The notes beneath the pieces were generated by a model. The model ran no database searches. It was not told the origin of the DNA and saw only the letters and a list, made by a program, of their open reading frames with translations. A DNA stretch of 60,000 bases from positions 19,314,001 through 19,374,000 of the forward strand of contig NC_134025.1 in NCBI RefSeq assembly GCF_964204645.1, read 5' to 3'. The stretch is from Tubulanus polymorphus (Eukaryota > Nemertea > Palaeonemertea > Tubulaniformes > Tubulanidae). This document shows positions 34,464 to 46,000 of this stretch, one piece after another. Numbering within the stretch: the first letter of the stretch is position 1; every line of letters begins with the position of its first letter. The translations under genes and the position numbers were made by a program.

Positions 34464-34954
34464 GGGACACCCATGAATTTTTCTTGTAACAGACAGTTGC
34501 CTAATCAGAATTTTAATTTTAATTTTTCATCACTTGATTTCAGAATATAATTGAAATGGCACAATAGCCATTATTTTCCACTGAATAAGATTGAATTGGT
34601 GTCCTGTTCGACCACTACTTTCGTCTGCTACACATAAACAATTATACAGAGATTCAAATCAAATAGCTTATGATAAACACCCAAGTCCCCGCAATTCCAT
34701 ATAGAAATCAACATCTTCCTACTTGAAATTCTCAAGTACTTGGGGTATGAACATGACAGATCTGAGCGCTCACTCATAGGCCTATCCAAGTAAGTCTGGG
34801 TGAATATCAGGGAGCCAAAAAGTCACAATTTTGGTGGCCCACGTCATCAAATCTAATATCATATCAAAGCCTTGAATATTAGCTATAAAATAACAGGAAC
34901 TTGTAATAGGCCTACCTACATGACATAAACCAGGAATGAGCTATTAACGTTTAA

Positions 34955-35245
34955 CTGGCAGGTGGTATCCTGCCAATGCAGCATTATTCCTGTTAAACTA
35001 TTTTGCACTGCGGTTCTTGGAATTGGTTGGTAAGTTTTAACTACATATAGGCCTAGGACTCCAACTTTTACCCTAACCCTATTCCGACTAGCTGTTAAAC
35101 GGACCCTTATAATCCTAAACCTAACTCTCTAGACCCTAACACGATTGAAACCCAATATTTATTCATTTTCATTCTAATATCTAATTATCGTATAGCCATT
35201 GGCAAAACAACGTACACAAATGTCAAATTAGCCTAATCTGCCGCA
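34955..35245 (+). repeat. CCCTAA-rich interspersed repeat, copy 1
   Basis: Contains TGCCAATGCAGCATTATTCC, a TTACCCTAACCCTATTCC stretch, and a tail ending near GCCATTGGCAAAAC. The same order of blocks occurs at 35290-35760 and, inverted, at 41345-41645. Confidence 0.5.
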
Positions 35246-35289
35246 TAGGCATTATTTTCATTTCCAATTGTTACAAATCCCAAAATGAT

Positions 35290-35760
35290 TTGAGGATGGA
35301 TTTTTAGTTGGCAGGTGACATTTTGCCAATGCGGCATTATTCCTGTTAACGCTATTTTGCCAATGGCTTGTTCTGATTGACACTGCGCATGCGCACTGAG
35401 GTGCACAACTTGGAAAATTCAAAGAAAGTGTGGGGAACAGAGTCAGAGAAAATAGGAGCATAGAGCGGGATTCGAACCCGCACCAGCAGATTGCTAGCCT
35501 AACGTCTTTCCACTAGACCAACGGACTCACTGGAAACCACCCGTAAGTTTTCACTACATATAGCCTCACCTAACCCTAACCCTATCCCTAGGTGGTAGGG
35601 TAAAACGGACCCTAAACCTCACCCTAATCATAACTCTCTAGACCCTCACCCTAATCATAACTCTCTAGACCCTAACCCAAACGAAACCCTAAACCTAAAC
35701 CCAATATAATGATTTTATTGTTATATTTTATTAGATCAAATATGAAATTAAATATATATT
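35290..35760 (+). repeat. CCCTAA-rich interspersed repeat, copy 2, with tRNA-like insert
   Basis: TTTTGCCAATGCGGCATTAT is followed by a tRNA-like segment, then CTAACCCTAACCCTATCCCT, AACGGACCCTAAACC and a duplicated 24-base unit (CCTAATCATAACTCTCTAGA appears twice). It ends in an AT-rich tail. It resembles 41345-41645 in reverse. Confidence 0.5.
35465..35531 (-). repeat. tRNA-like SINE head (not a functional tRNA)
   Basis: The minus strand has an A box (TTGGTCTAGTGG) and B box (GGTTCGAATCC) at tRNA spacing, with a good D stem and T stem. The anticodon stem and the acceptor stem do not pair. I take it as the promoter of a tRNA-derived SINE embedded in the CCCTAA-rich repeat. Confidence 0.55.
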
Positions 35761-35780
35761 GTTGGATTTCTCTGACTAAT

Positions 35781-36794
35781 ATAGGGACTAATGTCCATTT
35801 CAACCTGACTTGAGAACATTAGGTGACCTAGCTCAGTCATTTTTGGTAGTACATACCTGATAAAGGTCTTAATAGGACCAGAAAGGACAGGCAGTCGACC
35901 TAAATCATCATTTTTTACGGAACCGAAGGTGTGAAGCCCCTAGAGTGGGGTTTGGGGGACCTCCCCCAAGAAAATTTTGAAATTTCAAGGAGTTTTTGTC
36001 GCACGTGAGGCCAATTTTCCAATGACAAAATAAGACTGCTGCCACGCGGTTGATCGTTCGTTGTTTATGATTGTCTGGAGTACATGAAAAGGATGGCTCC
36101 CACGAAATCCAAATCACTAGAACATGTTCATACTTAAATGAACTTGTCAATAAATAGTAGTCCCAAGAGGAGCCCCTATCTATAATCTTCCAATCTATCA
36201 CTCATGCCAAGCGTTTTGTGCCTGAATTAAAACAATGACTACAAATACTTTTATCGAGCGCATAGGCTTTCTTGCATGAATTGAAGCATGCCATCGCAGA
36301 TTCTAAATATAGATTTCCCGCGCAGCGCTATTGCATGTATATACGTGCAGGCCTATATAATTGTTCTAGACAACAGCGGTGTTTCGCAATGATGTTGTAA
36401 AAAAGATTTCAGAGATCGTAGCACCAGTTTTATGAGACGCTTTTACGGTCTGTTCTTTAAGTATCCTACAATCTAACTATCAACTTTCCCCCAGACCCTA
36501 ACCCCCCTATCATTTTCTCAACGGATCTATATCAATCTCAAGAATGATAAAATTGGACCTCCTTCCGCGGAAATCCGCGGAAGATTTTCATCCCTGTATT
36601 ATTGAACTTTCAAATCATGGAGTCTCTTTTCTCTCAGGAACCCCTTTCAATAAAGACTTCTTGGATATCCCTTTCAATACAACAGTTTCAAGTGGATTAA
36701 AAAGGATGTTTTAGGTCAGCTGCCAGTGCATTCTGGTCCTAGTAAGATTTTTATCAGGTATGTACTACCAAAACTAACTGAGCTAGGCCACCCG
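35781..36794. repeat. Inverted repeat pair (fold-back arms)
   Basis: Sequence at 35781-35912 (GGTAGTACATACCTGATAAA) recurs inverted at 36703-36794 (TTTATCAGGTATGTACTACC) and continues at 39192-39227 beyond MITE copy 2. About 790 bp separates the arms; this spacer holds GGGGGACCTCCCCC at 35950 and an hAT-like end (CATCCCTG) at 36596. Confidence 0.6.
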
Positions 36795-39182
36795 TAGTCT
36801 AGTACCTAGCCGTTGTTCCTGAAACAACGTCTAGGGCAAAAGTGCTCATATAAGGTTAATTTTCGTCCCTCATTTTGAGGGACGAGGCTTTGAGCGTCTA
36901 TTTCACCCCTTAAAACACCATCAACTTACCTCAAACTGACTGTTCTGTAATCAGATGGAAGTTAACTATTGTTTGTGCATAAATTTGTAATCCTAAGTAG
37001 CTTTTGACGATCGTAGTAGCTCAAAACTTTTGACTAGTCGCCTAAAAAAATAGTTGAAGTGAAGCACCATGACAAATATGGCGGCTTTTCGTGGTGCATG
37101 ATGGGAGTGTAAATTACGGATTCGAACTTAACTTGGACTGACATTGATGCCAATGCAGATGTTATTCTTGTTCCAAATTTTTAAGGTTAAAATTGACCAA
37201 AATTTATGCATTTTATCAACAAAAAATAACATGTAGAGTAATTTTAGAGAGACATATTGAATTTTCACATTTTATTAATTTAGTCCGTATTGGAAATCCC
37301 GATAGTGGCAATCAATTCAATTCAAATCAAATCAATAAATTCTCCGATTCGCGATTTAAATCATCAAAAATTTTATTATAAAACACGTTTTCAAAGTCAA
37401 CAAGGTAACTAATTAATTCATTTTAGTACAAAGGTTTGATTTGACACTAAAATCAGTTGTTGCATTGCAATTAACAGGAGTTAACCTCTATATGATAGCT
37501 ATATCCATAAAAAATTTAAATAGCTCCAATCTTACTGAAAGAAAGCTTGTTGGAATGGGGAGGGCTCAAATAACAATATGCTTTTTTAAATTTTTGAATT
37601 ATCTTCAATAGTTTTCGAGATATCGCAAAATGAAGTTTGAAAATTTGAGCGAAAAGTGTCTTCATGTTTCAATACACAAAAACTGTGATCTAATAAGGCA
37701 ATATTTCATGTAAACAAACTTCAATATCTCTTAAACTAAAAGAGATAGACTAGAAATTTAAAGAGCAATACACTCATAGCACTTTCAGGTGACAGTTGAA
37801 AGACCCAAAATTTTTATCTGATTCCAAATGCCTATGGTTTCCATGGAAACCAGCCGAAAAACGGTAAAATAATGAAAATATCGATGTTAGATCATAAGTT
37901 ATGATGTAGAAAGGGGATAGAATAACTAGTTATCAATAGTTTATGTTTGCCCTAAGTTTATCTAGGAATATCTATTATTATGTAGATTATTATATTAGGT
38001 TTCCATGATAACGGCAAGAAAAAATGTGAAATATTGAGAAATATTGATATGATTTCAGATGAAATTATTTTTTTCACTACATAATTTTTGAAATGAATTA
38101 ACATGATTATCAAGGCCTGTCAGTTAGGTCTATAGCCATAGGCTCCTATTGCAAATTGATTTAAATATACCAATATATTTTATATATTATTTGCTAGATG
38201 GATTTTAGTTAAGAAAAGCAGAAAATTAGGCTTGGCCTAGCTCAAAACGCTGAAATTTGAAATATATTCATGATATCATAATAAAATCAATCAGTTTAGA
38301 AACATAAACCAAGCAATAGTAATAATACTACTAATAATAACTAAATAATAATCCATTTGTTTTGTTTTGAGCTAAATTTCAACAATATTTTATATATATT
38401 TCAATTTTGCTGCTTTTGGAAAATCCCCTCGGGAGCCTCACTGTCCCATCACGCGCCTCTATTTTTGCCCGTCACAAGCCTCAATTCATCCCATTAGACG
38501 CCTCCCTCTTAAATGCCGATCATTTCGCTAAATCTGTCCTAATATTCAGAAATATAGCGATGAATAATTATGAATCGGAAAATAAATACAATAATTCACC
38601 GCTAGACCGATGAATAATTGTTGAATATTGATCTCATCACGAGCAGCGCGGAGCGGCGTCATTCAATAACAAGCGCCGGCCGCCATTTTGTATCGCTCGC
38701 TTCAACGCAAAACTTAGACATTGAATTTTCCGGCAGCGATCGCTCAGCACGAAATAAAATCATGCGGTCTTCAGTATTTGAATTTTAAGATCCTAAACCT
38801 TCCTATTCCTGATGATTCGTCGCTTATTCCGGGTCCTAAGCTGACGAATTTTGCTCATGAAAAAGGGTATATTTCGATTTCTATTTTCTTCGTCTAAAAT
38901 GCGGATTTATACACTAAACCAACCCCCAAGTGATTAAGATAGATCTTATTGGTTGATTCCAAAGATTTTAGCTCATTTGCATTGATAGACAGGTTTTATG
39001 AATGATTTTACTACGCGATGTCAAAACGCGTAGTAAAAACGCGCATCACACTTTTCCTAATCAATAATGGTCGTCACAATCGATAGTGGCGCCCCGCGCG
39101 GACATGAACATACCTATATATGATACTTTAGCGTCAGACGTTGTACGAAACGGAACCGTAACAACGACTGGTATTCAGACTA
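36795..39182 (-). mobile_element. Mutator-like MITE, copy 2, carrying a 1.6 kb insertion
   Basis: Inverted relative to copy 1 and flanked by a perfect 9-bp repeat GGCCACCCG (36786-36794, 39183-39191). It is interrupted by a block at 37498-39116 that has its own 9-bp repeat TATATGATA on both sides. A related empty site at about 35785-35890 on the minus strand shows the sequence without the element. Confidence 0.78.
37498..39116. mobile_element. Element D copy 1, inserted in MITE copy 2
   Basis: A 1,619-bp block bounded by TATATGATA on each side. Its first 190 bases and last 600 bases recur at 40283-41322; its middle does not. No terminal inverted repeat is evident and no long frame is present. 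The right part is GC-richer, with GGCCGCCATTTTGTATCGCT, and lies about 0.9 kb before the MTR start. Confidence 0.6.
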
Positions 39183-39881
39183 GGCCACCCGGAATGCTTT
39201 TAAGTCAGGTTGAAATAGACATTAGATATTAACAATAACAATAAACAAGTGTAACTCATTCGATTCCTGCTTCGGTAATAAATAAGAAGGATGACCGGCA
39301 GGGCAGGCCGGCCAAAAGTCAACACCCCGTCACAAGATTTGTGTAACATCTTCTGATTTCTTACAGAGAATATTAAAATCAGTTACATAGAACTACCAAG
39401 GTCGAGGAGATTCCATCAAATGTGAAACTTCAGTAAGAATATTTGACAGCGATTTTGACAGCCGATGCAGATTCGTACACGCAAACACTTCCGGGTTTGA
39501 GAAGGTGGGATTACGCGCCGGACATAGGCCTACGGACGAATCGTTGAATATGTCCATCAGTTCCAAGTTTTCCAGAGCCGGCTTGCATGTCACAATGCAT
39601 CACCCCACTCTCTTGCAATAAATTATCGGATCAGTTTCACAAAGAGGTTTCACTTAAAAATCGATCTGAGAGTTATGCCTAATAACGGTAGTAATCTGAG
39701 TTTGGAAACTGCGGGCGCGAAGTTAGTCTAATCCTACGCCTAAGTTTTCTTTAATTCAAAAAATAGCTTTGGCAAGACGACCGTCACTTCCACCAAAGAA
39801 AACGAATATGAAAATGCGAGGGTTGTTTTTGTAGAGGCGCAATTGTGTCCGATTCGGTGTCCGTTCCGCGTTGACGCTCTA

Positions 39882-39889
39882 TATAAATA
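39882..39889 (+). promoter_or_regulatory. TATA box of the MTR promoter
   Basis: TATAAATA stands about 105 bases before the MTR start codon in a locally GC-richer stretch. That spacing would put transcription start near 39910-39920 with an 80-base leader. The position is read directly; its function is inferred. Confidence 0.5.
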
Positions 39890-39990
39890 TGCGTGCAGCC
39901 GACTGTAATCTGTCATTTGTAACTGTCGGTCGCGACGATTAACTTGTGATCGTTCCTATCTTCTTCACGATTATCCACATAAATACCACA

Positions 39991-40051
39991 ATGGCTCCTG
40001 CCGCTGCAAGTACCGCTACTACTAATTCGACTAATTCATCAGTGGTGACAG
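39991..40051 (+). CDS. MTR: MTR coding exon 1 (start codon)
   Basis: ATG follows CCACA, a good Kozak context. The exon encodes [20 protein letters not shown] and ends in phase 1 at donor GTATGA. The next exon restores the frame exactly, which supports this as the true start even though the residues are not conserved. A TATA box lies about 105 bases upstream. Confidence 0.8.
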
Positions 40052-43000
40052 GTATGAGAAATGAACTAATTTTTCAAATTCAATTTCATAATAGGTAAAT
40101 CGTTTTTGTTGTTATTCTGAATTCCGCTAGATGGAGAAAAGGTCGATAAGTTTGAGCACCCACATCGTAATCCCTAAATCTACTGTCAAGTTAAATTGCA
40201 ATTCGTCTATAAAACATGTGTTCCAAATCCGCAGATCCGCTCCTCTCATGAATGGTGCAATTTAGCCAAGTTGTATTAAACTGCTCCAATAGCTCCAATC
40301 TTACTGAAAGAAAGCTTGTTGGAATGGGGAGGGCTCAAATAACAATATACTTTTTAAATTTTTGAATTATCTTCAGTAGTTTTCGAGATATCGCAAATTG
40401 AAGTTTGAAAATTTGAGCGAAAATTGTCTTCATGTTTCAATACACAAAAACTCACAGGGGTTTGGCGATGGGCTTGGATTTTATTTCCGGGTTGTTGATA
40501 ATCTCGCGAGAATTGCGCTAAATATGATTTGCGAATAAATTCAAAATATCACGGAAATACCTTGTGTTTATATTGTTTATTTATCCGCTATAAAATTCTG
40601 ATAAACAATTGGTCGTTAAGAATCATTATCAGACGGTCGTCAGACGGCTATATAAAATAACAAGAGATGACGGGAGCGTAGTGGCGATCTGCCCGGAAAA
40701 AAAAAATTTTTTGCCTATCATTTCGCTAAATCTGTCCTAATATTCAGAAATATAGTGATGAATAATTATGAATCGGAAAATAAATACAATAATTCACCGC
40801 TAGACCGATGAATAATTGTTGAATATTGATCTCATCACGAGCAGCACGGCGCGTCATCATTCAATAACAAGTGCTGGCCGCCATTTTGTATCGCTCGCTT
40901 CAACGCAAAACTTAGACATCGACTTTTCCGGCAGCGATCGCTCAGCCCCGACACGAAATAAAATCATGCAGTCTTCAGTATTTGAATTTTAAGATCCTAA
41001 ACCTTCCGATTCCTGATGATTCGTCGCTTATTCCGGGTCCTAAGCTGACGTATTTTGCTCTTGAAAAAGGGTATATTTCGATTTCTATTTTCTTCAACTA
41101 AAATGCGGATTTATACACTAGACCAACCCCCAAGTGATAAAGATAGATCTTATTGGTTGATTCCAAAAGATTTTAGCTCATTTGCATTGATAGACAGGTT
41201 TTATGAATGATTTTATTACGCGATGTCAAAACGCGTAGTAAAAACGCGCATCACACTTTTCCTTATCAATAATGGTCATCACAATCGATAGTGGCGCCCC
41301 GCGCGGACATGAACATACCTATCATAATATTAATAAATAAATGGAAGTGGATATTTTGCCAATGCGGCATTATTTTAGTAAACGCTATTTTGGCAAAATA
41401 TCGTTTACTAAAATGATGCAAAATTTTTGCCAATGGCTATATATAATAAGATATAGCAATAAAATAATTATAAATAAAATCATTATATAGGGTTTAGGGT
41501 TAGGGTTTCGATGGGCTAGGGTCCAGAGGGTTAGGTTTAGAGGTAAGGGTGAGATTTAGGGTCCGTTTTTACCCCTAGGGATAGGGTTAGGGTAAGGTGA
41601 GGTCATATTTAATGGAAACTTACGGGTGGTTTCGAGACATGGTTATTGTAATGTATGTAGACTTGTTAGAAATGATGTGAGGAGGCCGTAATTAGGCCTG
41701 GTGCAAGTAATCACATTTCAGTTCAATTGGCATTTTTTTAACACTTAGCCAAATTGTCTGATATGGTTAAAATTTAGATTAGAAAATTTCGCTGTTATAT
41801 AGGCCTAAGAAAATTTTATTTTTCTTTCAGAGTGTAGAGTGGATCACAAAAAAATTGTTTCAGGATATTTTTGACAATCTCTACTCTACTGAAAAGTTTC
41901 TCATTGCCCTACCTGAAAGTTCACTCTACTGGACGTATCGGCCACACTCCGCGCGGTTGTGCCACCGCGCGGGATTTGCACGAAGCAGCAAACACAAACA
42001 TGGCCACTCTCAATTTTCAATGATAGAAATCGTGTACACGTGCATTTCAATTATTTCGGCTGTTAGGGTTTTAAGGCACAATATAAGTTGATGATGTGAT
42101 GTGGCGATGTTAGTTAATGATAATTCCGCAGTGAAGCTAGTCACGAACGGTGCCGATTGAGTGTACAGCTGCCAAAAACACTGAAATGTGCGTAGTTGTA
42201 TAACTATTTGCAGTGAATTGCAGACGAAACATGAAGCCTTAACAGCCGTTTAAAAAAAAATTATACTAATCGCAATTGTAAAATAAAAATGAGATAGAAC
42301 CTAAGTTAAAATTCTGGCCATTTCTAAAATGTTATTACTAATTTTTAGTCAGTGCCGAACGTTTAGTTTTCCAACAATAATGAGGGGTGGTAGGTAGTCA
42401 TGCAATTCAAGTCATCATTTATTACACGTTACTTCCGTGTTGTTGAAAATCTCGCGAGTCCTGGATCAAACCCCATTGAACAATGTGATGTGTGTGCTGG
42501 CCACAAATGCACACAGATCACACTACACTACCCATTACACACTCCAGTACCCACAGCTTTCATCCATCCAAATATTTAGAGTGTCTTTCTTCCTGGATTC
42601 CTGGATGACATTCTAAGTAAGATTTATATGTACAATTGATTGCACAAATCTATGAGTGCGGATCTGCAATTTTTGTTTTACCAAGATACCTGTTAGGTTC
42701 TCCAGTTTAATGAAGAACTGCAAATGCACTCTTCTCAGTTAACATATTGAAAATTAGACTGAGTCTACTTTTAGGCTCCCCTATCAAACAAATTAATGAT
42801 TGACTGCCACTGCCTGAGTGATTAGATCTAACTATTGAGGGAAAGTGACCTTTACTTTACTTTATTTGCAAACTCTTGGTCTTAATACAAAGACAATTTG
42901 AGTGATATACAGTAAAAAAGAGCAACACTGCTAATCTGGCTGAATTCTAACTTGCCACAATTAGGCCCACCTCATTGGCCTAATTTTGATTGGTATTCAA

Positions 43001-46000
43001 TTGATTAATTACTAATTAAAGAATTTGACTTGACAAATTTGTATTAGAAAATTGGTCGCTTCATATGGAAGAAAACATGAGACCAAAGTGCAAGTTTTAT
43101 AGGCCTATCTGACTACTAAGCCCCCTGCTTTAATGAATTTGTAATTTTCCTACATGGTCTTTTTGAATGAATACTTACTATTATTGTAGATGAAAGGTCA
43201 GTGATCATGGACTTGAGTGTAGGTTACATGGTAGATATGTAGCTTTGACATTTTGATAAGACTAGACATGAATTAGTTCTGACACATGGTTTAGCCAAAG
43301 GTTTGTCTCTAGAGACAAAACGCTAGGACCTAAGGTCAAGTGTAAATGGTTTAATTGTCATTTCATCAGACTTTAGCCCTACTGGGGTTTTTTTTATTTG
43401 ATACCACTGGTTTAGGCCTACAAGAGTTACATATAGTAAATTTAAAAGTTGAAGGTTATGCGTTGCTAACACTAAGTACATTGTATTAAGAAAATAGGAA
43501 TATAGCACAGTAGGACTCACTTAATTCGGATATGGACTGTCCAGATTTCTCCGAAAGTAAAATCCAAACTATGAATAATACCTTGGTTCCAAGTTAAATT
43601 GACCAAATATTTCATCAAGTTAAGTGAAAGTTTGGATAGAAAATTCCGAATTAAGCAAGCTTATTACTGTAAATATGTTGATTGCTTTCGCCCTTTGCTA
43701 TCCTCCAAATCAATTTGTACCATATACCGTTTTGTCCAACTAAGGGGCATCTTTTATTTCAAAAACAAAGGGAAACTACTGCACTGGTCCAGTACAAATT
43801 TAATGCTATTTTACAGATATCTTCCAAGAACTAGATGCAACGCTGAAGAAAAGAATTATGATCTTCGATGGGGGAATGGGAACAATGATTCAAAGATGTA
43901 AATTAGATGAAGCAGCATTCCGTGGCACTGAATTTAAAGATCACGCTAAACCTTTGAAGGGAAACAATGATATTTTAAGTTTAACTCAGCCTGACATCAT
44001 TTATAAAATTCATAAGGTTAGTAACAATCAGTGTGACAATTGTTTTTCAAAAGAACCAGTGCGCTGCTTTTTGGATTGGATATAAAAATTCACAAATAGA
44101 AAAAAATAAAGAAAAAAAGTAAATTCCAAATTAGCTTCCCACGATGCATTAGTTAGTCCTAAAACATGAACAAAATTTTGACATGAATTTACAGTAAAAT
44201 CTCCCTTAGTGAACACCTCCCTTAGTGAACTCTTTTTGGCCGGAACCAAATTTTCCCTACTCATTTTCAATTAAACAGAACCTCCATTTAGTGAACACCT
44301 ATCTATAGTGAACAGTGAACACTTTTTCGGGTACCAAATGAGGAATTATACCCCTCAATAGTGAACAGTGGTCCCATCACAGAATATCTAAACAGTCAAA
44401 GTTTGCTAGTAGACTCATTGTTATCAGTTTCTAGGTGTTCATCATATACCATATGTATACAAATCATGGTCATTCAATGGCTAGTTGTCTTTAATAGTCC
44501 TTAGGCAGTACTAATTAGGTTAATTGGTGACTACAATTATGAATGGACAGCTGTTATTGTTTTTGATTAATGCTTAATATTGGGGGTAGTTATTCAAACT
44601 ACTAGTAGGTGGCGTGACACAAATATGTACTACCTCTATTTAGTGAACACCTTTCTATAGTGAACAATTTGTTCAGAACCCCAAGTGTTCACTATAGAGA
44701 GGTTATACTGTAATCGTTTTGTTTTTTCATTGAATTAAATTTCTCGAATGAAATTTTCAATTCTGAGAAAAGTTATAGGCGTGATAAATTTGTTCATTAC
44801 TCAAGTTTTCAATTTAAGTTCAAAATTTTGTTGTTATTCGGGTTCAAGTCTGGCTCCAATTTCATGGTAATTAATTTGAAATTAGCCGATTTAATCCTAA
44901 ACTTTCGACAAAGTTATTTCACATTTGTGAAACAGGTGTCAAAAATGAACCCGAAAATTTTGATTCAAATCCACAGGGGCTTAATCCACATTTGTGAAAC
45001 CGGGCCCAGGGTTTTGTATCTCAAAGATCCCAATTAGAATATACATTCTAAAATAGCCGCTCATTATTGAGTTTTGTTCCTTCATCAAATTTATTGCTAT
45101 ATCTTGCTAAAATTGGGTAAGAGTTAACTGGACCATATATGCCATGATAGATTCCTCTCTTTAAAGCCACATCAGTGAAACTATTTGCTCACGAATTTGA
45201 CTCTTCTCAGAGGGGAGGCCAAACACCTATTGCAACCCATTTTTAGTGCATTCGGTTTCGACAAGGGGAACATAACCAGCATGTCTAAGCCCCTTGCCCA
45301 ACTTATAGTTAGTGACCGTGCTAAATTTCTAATCATTCAAACCATCAAATGCTACAACTTAAGTGAGTTTGCGACTTAGAAACTTTGACTTCAATAGGGA
45401 AATATAGGCTTATATATGAAATATATGAAATATATATTGAAAATGGGAAGAAAAATCAGACTTGCACATGTTCTACTGTACTGTCAATCTATGAAAACAG
45501 TTGTTCATGATATATATTTGCCCCTTAGGATTATCTCTTAGCTGGAGCTGATTTTATCGAAACCAATACCTTCAGCGGGACAAAGATTGCTCAAGCAGAT
45601 TATGGAATGGAACACATGGTATGTATCCTATATATAAGTACAGTTAAGTACGCGTATGTTGTAGTTGTTTGAAAGAAAGATTATTTACAATGGGAACATT
45701 AATCCAGGTCTACAGGATCAATCTTGAATCAGCGAAGGTTGCCAGACGTGCTGTGGATGATGTCACCAATGAAACTGGGGTTAAAAGATATGTCGCTGGG
45801 GCTTTAGGACCAACAAATAGAACATTGTCCATTTCACCATCTGTTGAAAGACCAGATTTCCGTAACGTCAGTAAGTATTTCAGAAAGTAACAACACCAAA
45901 ATAAAATGGTATTGTTTAAAGATGAGCTTTTTTACTTTCTTTAACTACATGTATTCTTAAATCGTGAAATTTTCTATTCCTGAATTATTATGAAGCTTCA

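Noticed and set aside
35090-35140. Telomere or chromosome end
   Set aside because: CCCTAA-like runs are short, degenerate and part of a repeat present in three places, including inverted.
35465-35531. Functional tRNA gene on the minus strand
   Set aside because: A and B boxes and the T stem are good, but the acceptor and anticodon stems do not pair; it lies in a dispersed repeat, so it is recorded as a SINE-like tRNA relic.
32702-39990. Bidirectional promoter shared by STX5 and MTR
   Set aside because: The genes are head to head, but about 7.3 kb of transposon-derived sequence separates the start codons.
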